From assembly GCA_903970525.1 (NCBI GenBank), contig CAJCIZ010000142.1:1-33109 (forward strand): a stretch of DNA of 33,109 nt, written 5' to 3'. This stretch comes from Myxococcales bacterium (GTDB taxonomy: Bacteria > Pseudomonadota > Gammaproteobacteria > DSM-16500). The translations under genes and the position numbers were made by a program. Below are positions 24,352 through 33,109 of the stretch, piece by piece. The stretch's first letter is position 1. Each line of letters begins with the position of its first letter. The notes beneath the pieces were generated by a model that saw only the letters and a program-made list of their open reading frames with translations, had not been told where the DNA came from and did no database searches.

Positions 24352-25497
24352 ATGAAAGGATGCACCCCTCTCAAAAAATTAACGCTAGTTGCTCTAGCTT
24401 GTCTTGGCTTAGCCAATACAGCACATGCAACAGTAGCTGATTCCTCTGACCCACGCAACACTCGCTGGTACACAGTCTTAGGCGCGCAATACTATATGAT
24501 CAATCTGCCAACGTATCGTTTGCCTATTACGTTTGGTAACTGGTCTGCAACGATTCCTCCTACATTGCCACCGACTGGGATAGACCTAGGGTTTAATGCC
24601 GCAGACACCCAAGCAGGCAATATGATTATCGAACCAACGCTTAACATTGGTTACTACTTAAAGAATGGTTCTGTGATCATGCCTAAATGGTTAGATAACG
24701 AAGCTTTTGAAATCGATTACAGCCAATTTAACCGTGCCACCAAAAGCTCCACCAATTATACGGGTGCAACTGGCGTAGACATGGGAGCGGCATACGGGAT
24801 TGTCTGGGCGATCAATAATCCTACCGTGCCGATTTATCAAGGCGGCGCTGAGCGTATTGTCAGTTCTTATATTCACGCGTCAATCCATTATCATGACCTT
24901 GATCTGCTATTTAAGGCGACCATTAAAAACCTACCCGATTATATGCGCTCCACTGCAAGAATAGGGTTAGTCGCAACCACCTTAGACCAAGATTATTCTT
25001 ATAGCATCAATGCAACTACAAAAGGCATGACCCATCTGCCCATTCAACCCTTTGGAAGCGATACGATACGTGCGCGGTATTATGGGATAACGCTAGGCGA
25101 CCAATTTGAAGTGCAATATGCCCCAGCTTTCTCTGCATTTATTGACGCAGCTGTGCAAGGGTTATACGAAACAACCTCTATGACAGCGAATCAAACACCT
25201 GACTCAGCTGCTAATCCTTTAGGCATTTTCAACTACTATGCAAACAACATCCGTATAGTCCAAAGTAACAATAAATATACCTACCGTGGTCAAGCACAAG
25301 TCGGTATTAATTTATATCCAAAATTATTTAAAAATCAAAGTCCTGCGAAGATCTCCGCGTTTGTGGGTATTGATGAATGGGGTGATGTACCTGAAGAAAC
25401 CACGATTACCACAGTTGGTGCTTCTATACCCCATATTACAAACCATACAATGAGAAATTATTTTACAGGATTGAGCGTGACGGTGCCCATAAATTAA
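24352..25497 (+). CDS. Secreted, probable outer-membrane beta-barrel protein
   Basis: 381 residues with a clear signal peptide (KKLTLVALACLGLANTAHA, cleavage after AHA). The mature part alternates short amphipathic strands, many rich in Tyr/Thr/Asn (WYTVLGAQYYMINL, LNIGYYLKNGS, IHASIHYHDLDLLF, RARYYGITLGDQF, RGQAQVGINLYP, RNYFTGLSVTVPI), as in outer-membrane barrels. It ends in IN rather than an aromatic residue, so barrel insertion by the usual C-terminal signal is uncertain. Not recognised as a named family. AAGGAG supports the ATG. It is 48 nt upstream of a large Ig-repeat protein on the same strand, which suggests a shared envelope role or transcript. Confidence 0.7.
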   Translation: MKGCTPLKKLTLVALACLGLANTAHATVADSSDPRNTRWYTVLGAQYYMINLPTYRLPITFGNWSATIPPTLPPTGIDLGFNAADTQAGNMIIEPTLNIGYYLKNGSVIMPKWLDNEAFEIDYSQFNRATKSSTNYTGATGVDMGAAYGIVWAINNPTVPIYQGGAERIVSSYIHASIHYHDLDLLFKATIKNLPDYMRSTARIGLVATTLDQDYSYSINATTKGMTHLPIQPFGSDTIRARYYGITLGDQFEVQYAPAFSAFIDAAVQGLYETTSMTANQTPDSAANPLGIFNYYANNIRIVQSNNKYTYRGQAQVGINLYPKLFKNQSPAKISAFVGIDEWGDVPEETTITTVGASIPHITNHTMRNYFTGLSVTVPIN

Positions 25498-25545
25498 GTT
25501 ATACTGCCGGTTTAGAAAAATTATTAGACGAGGGGATGGTAGGAA

Positions 25546-28083
25546 ATGTTGTTGCGTATAATAAATTCTATTTTCAAAATAGTTTTGCTTGCGTGCTGCG
25601 CCTTATTTTTAATGGGTGCAGATTCTCCTACTATCTACCCTAATCCGGGTTTTCCACAAAGTTATAACGTCTCTGCAGGTCAAAATTATTCTAAAGGCGG
25701 CCAACTCACCTTTAAAATGGTTAAAATTGATAACCCAACTCAGGGTTTATTTGATTCACATGAAGGCACCCAGCTTGCCGCAAGAGTTAGCACAGTGACT
25801 GGACTACCACCAGGCTTAACCTGGGATCAGTCAGGTAGCCCTTACCCACCAGCAGACAATACTTTTTATATTTATGGGACAGTTCCTGTAGAAACAACGC
25901 CAGGTGTTTATCAAGTTAATGTAAATGCTTACGATGCGATTAATCCTCAATACACTGGAACTCAAGTCCTTTATTTAACTGTGGGATCTGTTGTGCCGCA
26001 ACCAACCCAGCCCGTACAAATCGTTGGGAATGTTGGTGATGACTCTTCTACCGCAGGCAGCATGAGCCAGTACTTTCAAGTGCCAAGTGGTGCGGCCATT
26101 GACCAATATCAAGTTGTGAATCCTGATGCTCTGCCAGCAGGTGTTACCTTGGATACAACCAGTGGTATTTTCAACGGCAAATATCAGCAACCTACACCGA
26201 CCCCTGTGCCTGTTGTCAATGTCATTGCTCACAACGCCTATGGTTGGACGCCTGCTGCTACCAGTTCTTTATTGGTGACGTTCAGTATTTCACAACCGGA
26301 CACAGTGCCTTATATCACGGCACCGTATCCACCCGTGACAGCCACTGTCAACACACCTAACGCGCTAAGTAGCCTAAGTAATAACTTTGCGGCGCCTAGC
26401 ACAAGTCCGATTACTTCTTATCTAGCGCTTGATCCTTTGCCTGATAATATTACATTGAATACAGATGGAAGCTTTACAGGGTCGTATGGGACAGTACAGC
26501 AACTATCTACTCGAGTTGTCGCGATTAACAAGATTGGACAAAGTAATCCATTAACCATTTCTTTTAATATTGTTGCTGCAGACGCGCCACCTACGCCTGA
26601 TCCTGCACAAAATCCATTGTCAGTGGTCGCTCATGTGAAGGACACCGTCAATATTAAAGACATGGGTAATTTTTTCATTAACACTGGGTCTCCCATTACA
26701 AGTTTTGTTATTGTCAATTCTAACTTGCCTGACTTGATTAAGATGGATCAGAGCAGCGGCAAATTCTCTGGTCAATACACCACCCCAGGAACCACATCAA
26801 CACATATCGACGCAATAAATGCTGCTGGACAAAGTAAAGATTTCATCATTAATTTCACTGTTAAGGCTCAAGATACTGCGCCAACTCCAACAACGGGTTC
26901 TCTCAGTTTTCCTGGAATTCATAATAATCCAGTCCAAGCAGATGCGATGAGCAAGTACTTTACCGTCAACGATCCAACCGACCCTGTTACGAGTTATACG
27001 TATGATGTTTTACCACAAGGCATCACTTTTGATAAAACACAGGGTACCTTCTCAGGATTTTATCCTGCAGCAAGCCAGACACCTTATACCGTCAACATTC
27101 AAGCACAAAATAATGCGGGTTTAAGTACACCTATCGCTGTGAATTTTAATGTTGATGCATTGCCTTGGGCTGATACTTCTCCCTTTGATATTTTGGGCGT
27201 TATGGGACAAGCCATGCAACAAAGCGTGAGCACTGGCTTCCAGAAAGAATCGGGCGCAAGCAATATCACACAATACAATGTCGTTGCATCAGATCCTTTA
27301 CCACCGGGTATTACGGGTTTTGATACCGCGACTGGAACATTCTCAGGCACGTATTCACAAGGTGGCGTTTGGAATGTACGCGTGAATGCGTCAAATAACG
27401 CAGGGCCTACCGCTACACCGCTGGTAGTGAACTTTTCAGTGAATTCACCCCCAATGCTGCACAACACTACGTTGCAAGAAGATGGCACAACAGGACAACA
27501 AAATGTAAGCGTTGATGTCAGTGGAAATTTCTACCTCAATCCAGCGGGTGGTGCGACTGCTATTATGTCTTATAGTGCAACCGGCAACATTCCATCGACT
27601 TTGACGTTTGACACGACCAGCGGCAAATTTACCGGCTCGTATCCTACGACTGCTCAAGATTATGTTGTCACTGTGACAGCACATAACTTAGCGGGCGATA
27701 GCCAACCTGCTACTATCACATTTCATGTGACACAAAGCGCTACCTCAACATTATTGTGTCCTAACCTAGCGCAGTTACAACAACCGAATAATACCTGTCC
27801 TCAATCGGTGACTGTGCAAGATTCCAATGGCGTGAGTCATACCTTTACACAGCATTACTGTGATGCATTGTCACTAGTCAAATTCCTCGAAGCCAATTTG
27901 CGATATGTTAATAGTAATTATCCTAATGGTTTAGAGTGTGTATACGAGTCAAACGGTGGCGGAGCCAGTGCATCCTATTATATCGATCCAGCACCTACGG
28001 GCATGTATTACGGAAATAATCAAACGTCAGCTCAATGCACAGGCGGTGCTGATGAAACAAGTTGTCCCATGAATCTTCCGTAA
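25546..28083 (+). CDS. Large secreted protein with Ig-like (He_PIG-like) repeats and Cys-rich tail
   Basis: 845 residues. An N-terminal hydrophobic stretch (IVLLACCALFLMGA) acts as signal sequence, with likely cleavage near residue 25. Tandem beta-sandwich repeats of about 85-100 residues follow, each with a LP-x-G-(I/L/V)-T...D...(S/T)G-x-F-x-G-x-Y core and a closing V-x-A-x-N-x-(A/I)G strand: TTSGIFNGKY, NTDGSFTGSY, QSSGKFSGQY, KTQGTFSGFY, TATGTFSGTY, TTSGKFTGSY. This matches putative Ig domains of the He_PIG/cadherin-like kind in bacterial surface proteins. The last 110 residues (from about 736) form a different domain with six cysteines (738, 751, 772, 798, 831, 840), suggesting three disulfides. 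No LPxTG or transporter domain. Probably surface or periplasmic adhesion or structural protein; export beyond the Sec step is not shown. Confidence 0.75.
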   Translation: MLLRIINSIFKIVLLACCALFLMGADSPTIYPNPGFPQSYNVSAGQNYSKGGQLTFKMVKIDNPTQGLFDSHEGTQLAARVSTVTGLPPGLTWDQSGSPYPPADNTFYIYGTVPVETTPGVYQVNVNAYDAINPQYTGTQVLYLTVGSVVPQPTQPVQIVGNVGDDSSTAGSMSQYFQVPSGAAIDQYQVVNPDALPAGVTLDTTSGIFNGKYQQPTPTPVPVVNVIAHNAYGWTPAATSSLLVTFSISQPDTVPYITAPYPPVTATVNTPNALSSLSNNFAAPSTSPITSYLALDPLPDNITLNTDGSFTGSYGTVQQLSTRVVAINKIGQSNPLTISFNIVAADAPPTPDPAQNPLSVVAHVKDTVNIKDMGNFFINTGSPITSFVIVNSNLPDLIKMDQSSGKFSGQYTTPGTTSTHIDAINAAGQSKDFIINFTVKAQDTAPTPTTGSLSFPGIHNNPVQADAMSKYFTVNDPTDPVTSYTYDVLPQGITFDKTQGTFSGFYPAASQTPYTVNIQAQNNAGLSTPIAVNFNVDALPWADTSPFDILGVMGQAMQQSVSTGFQKESGASNITQYNVVASDPLPPGITGFDTATGTFSGTYSQGGVWNVRVNASNNAGPTATPLVVNFSVNSPPMLHNTTLQEDGTTGQQNVSVDVSGNFYLNPAGGATAIMSYSATGNIPSTLTFDTTSGKFTGSYPTTAQDYVVTVTAHNLAGDSQPATITFHVTQSATSTLLCPNLAQLQQPNNTCPQSVTVQDSNGVSHTFTQHYCDALSLVKFLEANLRYVNSNYPNGLECVYESNGGGASASYYIDPAPTGMYYGNNQTSAQCTGGADETSCPMNLP

Positions 28084-28157
28084 AGATTGATGAATAAGAA
28101 AATAATTTTAATATAAACAAGTAATTTTAAGCATTTGAAATTTGGAGGAAATATAAA

Positions 28158-30722
28158 ATGAGTCACTCAACTTTTAATCCATCATCACAAGCAGATCCGA
28201 ATGACCTGCAATCGCCATTACTTTCTGCTGATGCACAAAGTGAGAAACAAAATAATAACGGCAATGACGATGTTGTAATTGATGTGGATACCGCTCAACA
28301 TTCCTCACTGAGCTCTTCTTCATTTTTACCGCCAGCAGCTGCCTCCCTAGGCTTCGATAGATATCGTTCTACTCCGAGCGCTTCATCCTCTTCCAGCAAT
28401 GGACGCCAAAGAAGCCGTAGCAAAAAAAGAAATGCAACAATTAGTGAAAATGACTTCGAAACTTTGCAGGCCATACAATCCTATACACTAGATCAAATAC
28501 CTGAAAGAATTCGCTCTTTGCAAGCAATGGTGATACAGCTCAACGAACAAATTGTTGCAGAAAACAATAAGAGAGACAATCACATCTCCGCAGGATGGAT
28601 AGGCTGGGCACTAGACTATATTTTCAACGGTAAAGTCTTTGGCTTGGGTCTGGCAATTGGTTTCATGGTACGCGTTGGTATTAACTACTCCAACATGAAC
28701 GAAACAATTAATGGCAATAATCCAAACCCTAGCGATCCACAAATCGTTTCTGTAATTGAAGCTGCTATCTACAAAACTATCTGGGAATTTCTAATCATTG
28801 CGCCTATCTCACTTGGTGTACTCTTAGGCGTTCAGACGGTAGGCACACATCATCGCCGTGCATTAAACGCGGTAGATTTCAATCTGACAAATTATGAAGA
28901 AATGAGAGAACGCGCACTGCAACAAATCAAATGGCTGGCAATTCGATACAGTCAATTAACTGGCAACATCCTAGCGATCGTTCAGACACATTCTATGTTT
29001 AATAGTTTAGACATTAGAGATACCAGTGCAAACAGCGAGAGCGCATCTCTATTAGGGAATCATAGTGAGGGTGAAGAAGCCAAAACAGTCGCAGAAGGAA
29101 ACACTAATACTACTAACGAAATTAGACTCACTAACTTAATAATTAGAGTGATGAGAACGCTTCAGAATGTTGATCAATCTCTAAAAAACCAAGAGAGAAC
29201 TTCACCATCAGATGAAAAACGATACTCACCTAACGGTAGTGCTCCATTCACACCTATGGGAAACAAAGGTTCTAGACCTCAAACACCTCATATTGATGGG
29301 ACAGGTAAAGGGATAGGACGAACAATGAGTGATAGCAAGTTGTATGATGATGACAACGATGATACTCATTCCTCGTTAATGAACATCAGTCACTCACCTA
29401 TGCCTACTACCGGTAGAGTTATTCGTAGTACCGCACTTGTGAAATCAGGACAGACTGCCAATATTAAAGAAAGAAATCTTCCTCCTATAAAAATGAAAAC
29501 GTTCTCCTCTAACTCTAGCAGCTCCTCTTCCTCTAGCAGCCAGCCGCCTTCTTCATCTCCACCCGTGCCTTCTCACTCTGCGAAGAGACAACTTCAGATG
29601 AATACAGATATGACGAGTTCACCAACTCTAGGCATGGGCCAAGTGCATAATCAAAACACCACTGGTCATTCAGGGACTGAGGGTATTGAGATGGACACGG
29701 CTACTTTCATGCATGGTGGTGGCAGCAGGCAGAACTCATCCTCACCGGTGGGCACACCATTCCAACCTATTGGTAACGTGTCAGAAGGCGAAGCTCATAC
29801 ACAACAACAATCTCCTATGGAAAAGAAAGCTACATCTTTACCGACTGGCAGTAACAAAACTGTTTCAATCAATCCAAATACTCAAAACCATTACTTAGGC
29901 ACTCTTCCGTCAGTTTCTTCGCCATTGACGCAGCCTCGACAGCATCCATCTACTACATCAGTCACACCTCTATCTAATAGATTTGGCAGCCTGATGGGTG
30001 GTGATTCGGATGACGAAAATGAAAATACCAATAGTCCACAGGTTGAAGATTTCAAAAGCCATCCGCTCAAACCATTAGACCCCAAGACGCATGATCCATT
30101 AGCGCCTCCTCCTCTCACACCAAGTAGCGCTACAAAATCATCCACAGTTAAAACTGTGCTTGCAAACCCTGGCGCAATGTTTGGAGATGATGAGAGCAAA
30201 AAAGCATTAGCAGAAGCTACTGCAAATGCGAATCTCATGAATGGAATAAGAGTACTGATGCGCCAAGATACTAAAGTTAGCTACCTGATAAACAGCCTTG
30301 TGAATGAACAAACAAAGCTGGATCACGTGCTACTGGCCACAGCAAAGGTGTTAAAAAATGCTATAGATGGTTTTGTATCACTCTATAATTCCAACACACC
30401 TACGATTATACCTGTGACTAGTGAGCAAGGCAGAGCAGCATTAGTCTTGCTAAAATTTGCTCAGGAGATATTCCCGCGCGGCGTACTTGGGCTAAACACA
30501 GACATGCTGGTATCACATGGAAAAATATACACGGTAGCTGAGCTGAATGCCCACATATTGAACGGCGACAATGCTGATGAGGAGGTTCCTATGCTGAGAA
30601 CGGCCGGAGAGCAAGTTGACGCCTTGAAAATAAAAATTAATAAAGCACAGGACCGCATTACTGCTGAGAAAGCCGCAGCTAAAAATAAGCAACCTGCTAC
30701 AAATACTTACGGCCACAAGTAA
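28158..30722 (+). CDS. Serine-rich, largely disordered protein with two membrane segments (effector candidate)
   Basis: 854 residues, no recognised family. Residues 1-95 are Ser/Asp/Asn-rich and end in a basic patch (RQRSRSKKR, 83-91). A helical part at about 97-140 (LQAIQSYTLDQIPERIRSLQAM) leads to two hydrophobic spans, about 158-176 (GKVFGLGLAIGFMVRVGI) and 207-228 (TIWEFLIIAPISLGVLLGVQ), and then a helix at 245-280. From about 290 to 680 it is low-complexity Ser/Pro/Thr/Asn with a pure serine run near 480-490. The last 170 residues are helical again (LINSLVNEQTKLDHVLLATAK, KIKINKAQDRITAEKAAAK). An acidic-dileucine-like ESASLL occurs at 294-299. GGAGG precedes the ATG. The composition is eukaryote-like; a host-membrane effector is inference. 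An intrinsic terminator follows. Confidence 0.7.
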   Translation: MSHSTFNPSSQADPNDLQSPLLSADAQSEKQNNNGNDDVVIDVDTAQHSSLSSSSFLPPAAASLGFDRYRSTPSASSSSSNGRQRSRSKKRNATISENDFETLQAIQSYTLDQIPERIRSLQAMVIQLNEQIVAENNKRDNHISAGWIGWALDYIFNGKVFGLGLAIGFMVRVGINYSNMNETINGNNPNPSDPQIVSVIEAAIYKTIWEFLIIAPISLGVLLGVQTVGTHHRRALNAVDFNLTNYEEMRERALQQIKWLAIRYSQLTGNILAIVQTHSMFNSLDIRDTSANSESASLLGNHSEGEEAKTVAEGNTNTTNEIRLTNLIIRVMRTLQNVDQSLKNQERTSPSDEKRYSPNGSAPFTPMGNKGSRPQTPHIDGTGKGIGRTMSDSKLYDDDNDDTHSSLMNISHSPMPTTGRVIRSTALVKSGQTANIKERNLPPIKMKTFSSNSSSSSSSSSQPPSSSPPVPSHSAKRQLQMNTDMTSSPTLGMGQVHNQNTTGHSGTEGIEMDTATFMHGGGSRQNSSSPVGTPFQPIGNVSEGEAHTQQQSPMEKKATSLPTGSNKTVSINPNTQNHYLGTLPSVSSPLTQPRQHPSTTSVTPLSNRFGSLMGGDSDDENENTNSPQVEDFKSHPLKPLDPKTHDPLAPPPLTPSSATKSSTVKTVLANPGAMFGDDESKKALAEATANANLMNGIRVLMRQDTKVSYLINSLVNEQTKLDHVLLATAKVLKNAIDGFVSLYNSNTPTIIPVTSEQGRAALVLLKFAQEIFPRGVLGLNTDMLVSHGKIYTVAELNAHILNGDNADEEVPMLRTAGEQVDALKIKINKAQDRITAEKAAAKNKQPATNTYGHK

Positions 30723-30750
30723 CCTATCATCTGTTCAACCATGGTAAATA

Positions 30751-30780
30751 AAGCCAATCTGTGAAGATTGGCTTTTCTTT
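30751..30780 (+). terminator. Rho-independent terminator
   Basis: AAGCCAATC, six-base loop TGTGAA, GATTGGCTT: a perfect 9-bp stem running into TTCTTT. It lies 29 nt after the stop of the Ser-rich protein gene and 59 nt before the antiporter start, so it ends the preceding transcript. Confidence 0.9.
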
Positions 30781-30838
30781 ACCCTAAAGCTATACTAGTC
30801 TGCTATCCTATCTTGCTCATCAACAACTGGGATTTCTG

Positions 30839-32815
30839 ATGGAAATTAACATTCTAGAAACCATTCTCAGTGTGTTATTGACGGTGCTAGTCATTACCGT
30901 CATTTTTCGACGTCTGCGATTACCTGTTGTATTAGGCTATCTTGCAGTGGGAACAATAGTCGGCCCACACGCCTTAAATTTAATTCCAGATCCCAAAGAT
31001 ATTAATGAGCTCGCTGAATTTGGTATCGTATTTTTAATGTTTACCGTAGGTCTTGAGTTCTCATTACCAAAATTATTTTCTTTGCGTAACTCTGTGTTCA
31101 TTGTGGGCGGCGCTCAAGTGTTGCTATGTATATTCATCACCACCACTATTGGCATATTCCTCGGCATGAAATTATTAAGCGCTTTGGTTGTCGGCGGCAT
31201 AGTCGCCATGTCATCAACTGCCATCGTCGTTAAACAATTACATGATCAACGCGAGCTGCATTCAACACATGGATTAAACGCAATAGGCGTTTTGCTTTTT
31301 CAAGATGTGGCTGTAATCCCTTTTATTATTTTAATCGTGAGCTTATCCGCCAATGTGGGAGGCTCTCTTACGATTGTATTCCTTTGGGCATTTTTTAAAG
31401 GCATTATTGCTATCTTATTAATTTCCATCGCGGGTCGATGGCTGTTGACACCTATTTTTCATTTGATTTCAAAAACTCGCGCAATTGAACTATTTACGCT
31501 GACTGTTTTACTGATCACACTGACCGCAGCATGGCTCACCAATGTGTTAGGACTCTCTTACGCGTTAGGCGCATTCCTCGCTGGTATTATGCTCGCTGAA
31601 ACAGAATTCCGTCATCAAATCGAAATTGAAATCAGACCGTTTCGTGATATTTTATTAGGCTTATTTTTTATTTCTATCGGCATGCTGTCTGATTTTAGCC
31701 ATTGGATTGCGGTGTGGCCTTGGATTGTTTTATTACTCTCAGCGTTGACTGTAGGGAAAATGTTACTGATCAGCACTCTCAGCCGTTTTGCAGCGATCAA
31801 ACCTACTGAGTGTGCGCGTACAGGATTAGTATTGGCGCAAGGGGGTGAGTTTGGCTTTGCTATTTTGACTTTGGCCTTACAAAAAGACATGATGCCACCC
31901 GAATACGGTCAAGTGGTACTCGCTGCCTTACTCTTAAGTATCTCTATTTCACCGATATTAATTCGTTTTAATAAGCAAATTTCCACATTTTTTGTTCTAT
32001 CAAAACATCACAGTGAACACACAATTAAAAAAGATATTCATGAAATCACGGAAAAACTCAATCACCACATTATTATTTGTGGCTATGGTCGTGTTGGTCA
32101 ACATATCGCTCGCGTACTCGATAAAGCTAACCATCCTTATATTGGCTTAGATATTGATTCAGAACTCATACGGCGCACCAGCTTAGCAGGTGAGCGCGTC
32201 ATTTATGGTGATGCGAGCCATCCTGGGATTTTACATGCCGCGGGCATGGATAGAGCGAAAGCCTTAGTCATCAGTTTTGATGATGTCAATGCATCTGTTA
32301 AAACCTTAAGCATGGCAAGACAACTGTATCCTCACTTACCCATACTCGTACGCTGCAAAGATGAAGCGGAACTCACTGAACTTAAAAAACATGGCGCTAC
32401 GAAAATTATCGCTGAAATTTTTGAAGAAAGTATCACTTTGTCACAACATTTATTACAACTCATTGAAATGCCCGCGAAAAAAATATTAGAACTGATGCAA
32501 GAAGTCAGAAGCAAAGACTATGATATGTTACGCAGAATTTTTCCGGGCGCTATCGATGATGAGAGTGGTATTGAAAACATTTTGTATGAAAATCTCATGC
32601 CCATCTACTTACCCGAAGGCGCGAAAGCGATTGGACATAAATTAAGTGAATTTAATTTTAAAGACAACGGTATTGAAGTCATTGGAATTAGGCGCGGGAA
32701 AGAAAAGCCCTTAAAACCAGATGGCAGAATTAAATTGTGTGCGAATGACATCCTCATTGTTTATGGACCCCCTGCAAATATTGAAGAAGCAGAAAAAATG
32801 TTAATGGAAGATTAG
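30839..32815 (+). CDS. CPA2-family (Kef-type) monovalent cation:proton antiporter
   Basis: 658 residues. An N-terminal Na+/H+-exchanger domain of about 12 membrane segments occupies roughly 1-385; conserved CPA2 segments include RLPVVLGYLAVGTIVGP, FGIVFLMFTVGLEFS, AMSSTAIVVKQL, LLFQDVAVIP, YALGAFLAGIMLAE, and LAQGGEFGFAIL. A cytosolic RCK/TrkA-N domain starts near 405 with the NAD-type motif GYGRVGQHIA and DID, and a TrkA-C domain ends the protein (VIGIRRGKEKPLKPDGRIKL). This is the Kef/YbaL layout for gated K+ efflux in exchange for protons; which member and whether glutathione-gated cannot be settled here. Transcribed independently, after a strong terminator. Upstream ribosome site weak (CTGGGA). 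Gene intact. Confidence 0.92.
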   Translation: MEINILETILSVLLTVLVITVIFRRLRLPVVLGYLAVGTIVGPHALNLIPDPKDINELAEFGIVFLMFTVGLEFSLPKLFSLRNSVFIVGGAQVLLCIFITTTIGIFLGMKLLSALVVGGIVAMSSTAIVVKQLHDQRELHSTHGLNAIGVLLFQDVAVIPFIILIVSLSANVGGSLTIVFLWAFFKGIIAILLISIAGRWLLTPIFHLISKTRAIELFTLTVLLITLTAAWLTNVLGLSYALGAFLAGIMLAETEFRHQIEIEIRPFRDILLGLFFISIGMLSDFSHWIAVWPWIVLLLSALTVGKMLLISTLSRFAAIKPTECARTGLVLAQGGEFGFAILTLALQKDMMPPEYGQVVLAALLLSISISPILIRFNKQISTFFVLSKHHSEHTIKKDIHEITEKLNHHIIICGYGRVGQHIARVLDKANHPYIGLDIDSELIRRTSLAGERVIYGDASHPGILHAAGMDRAKALVISFDDVNASVKTLSMARQLYPHLPILVRCKDEAELTELKKHGATKIIAEIFEESITLSQHLLQLIEMPAKKILELMQEVRSKDYDMLRRIFPGAIDDESGIENILYENLMPIYLPEGAKAIGHKLSEFNFKDNGIEVIGIRRGKEKPLKPDGRIKLCANDILIVYGPPANIEEAEKMLMED

Positions 32816-32823
32816 CAGCCCTC

Positions 32824-32983
32824 TGCCAGCATGCTCTCAGCTGGCAGCCAGGCTGTTTAATACGGTTGCGCGTTATAAAAGAACTGATGGAAAGATGTAT
32901 GCCAGCTGAAAGCACGCTGGCATGACAGAATCGAAAAATAAAACTTGTGTAGATACTAATGTAAAAGCATGCTGGCATGATGG
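32824..32983. repeat. Palindromic dispersed repeat, copy 2, with an extra half-unit
   Basis: Arms at 32824-32845 and 32901-32922 are inverted copies (20 of 22 matching). The segment 32889-32928 is the reverse complement of 14207-14246 with 38 of 40 identities. A third half-unit, TAAAAGCATGCTGGCATGA (from 32962), matches the right arm of copy 1 (14291-14309) at 18 of 19. The element lies between the antiporter and the IS110 transposase start. Confidence 0.75.
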
Positions 32984-33064
32984 TATGGACTCGCCCACTT
33001 CAATAACGGCATCTAAAGTGCCAGAATGAGATTGATACATTTCATTCAAAAAAAGGAGCGAGTC

Positions 33065-33109
33065 ATGACAGATATTACGATAATTGGTGTTGATATTGCA
33101 AAGAATTAT
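33065..33109 (+). mobile_element. IS110-family transposase, N-terminal start (truncated by window)
   Basis: The last 45 nt code for MTDITIIGVDIAKNY with GGAG 6 nt before the ATG. (I/V)G(I/V)DIAK at the very N-terminus is the first acidic motif (DEDD/RuvC-like domain) of IS110-family transposases. Only 15 codons are visible, so the family call rests on this motif and on the good ribosome site. The noncoding stretch upstream (about 32984-33064) would be the left end of the element, where IS110-group elements encode their bridge RNA. Confidence 0.7.

Noticed and set aside
27099-27488. 129-codon minus-strand ORF inside the Ig-repeat gene
   Set aside because: The sense strand carries periodic Ig-like repeats; the antisense translation has no recognisable feature.
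25546-28083. Ig-repeat protein as a lipoprotein
   Set aside because: Cysteines 17-18 lie within the hydrophobic core of the signal rather than at its end, and no proper lipobox (L-x-x-C) at the cleavage region is present.
1-33109. CRISPR arrays, tRNA or rRNA genes
   Set aside because: No regularly spaced direct repeats, no cloverleaf-like segments and no rRNA-like conserved stretches were noticed in the gaps; a covariance-model scan was not possible.

Overview
The window looks like a chromosome segment of a low-GC gammaproteobacterium, most likely a host-associated member of the Legionellales (Legionella/Coxiella/Berkiella-like). The basis is gammaproteobacterial housekeeping synteny (ndk-rlmN-pilW-rodZ-hisS ... 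yfgM-bamB-der) together with several eukaryote-like or effector-like proteins. Genus-level placement is inference.

Left region (1-8156, minus strand): the window opens in what looks like rearrangement debris: the C-terminal part of an alpha/beta-hydrolase on the minus strand, an orphan 88-aa reading frame on the plus strand, and a diverged second copy of the last 83 codons of kdpA. To its right is a complete high-affinity potassium uptake operon, read leftward: a 22-aa leader-like ORF, a 31-aa membrane peptide, kdpF, kdpA, kdpB, a kdpC with an unusual ~140-residue insertion, and an OmpL/BBP2-type porin. No kdpDE sensor/regulator pair is present. Upstream on the same strand is a PP2C-type phosphatase whose DGHGG metal-binding motif has moved from its normal N-terminal place to the C-terminus, so the gene appears circularly permuted. 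This is the most striking item in the window.

Middle accessory region (8157-14404): a perfect 9-bp dyad with mirrored -10 boxes separates the phosphatase from a divergent FAD-dependent oxidoreductase. After a GGGAGAGGG-type palindromic repeat come a 515-aa protein with a disordered N-terminus and possible cytidine-deaminase-like zinc motifs, a convergent TPR-like protein, an MtaD-type amidohydrolase, and a palindromic dispersed repeat.

Core block (14405-24124, plus strand): ndk, rlmN, a PilW/PilF-like TPR lipoprotein, rodZ (no recognisable C-terminal periplasmic domain), hisS, an ABC-F ATPase (YheS), yfgM, bamB and der. Genes abut or overlap by 4 nt. ispG, often found between rodZ and hisS, is absent. 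Together they serve nucleotide balance, translation accuracy, cell shape, outer-membrane assembly and ribosome biogenesis.

Right accessory region (24125-33109, plus strand): a secreted probable outer-membrane protein, an 845-aa secreted protein with about six Ig-like (He_PIG-like) repeats and a six-cysteine tail, an 854-aa serine-rich, mostly disordered protein with two membrane segments, a clear intrinsic terminator, and a CPA2/Kef-type cation:proton antiporter. The window ends with a second copy of the dispersed repeat and the first 15 codons of an IS110-family transposase.
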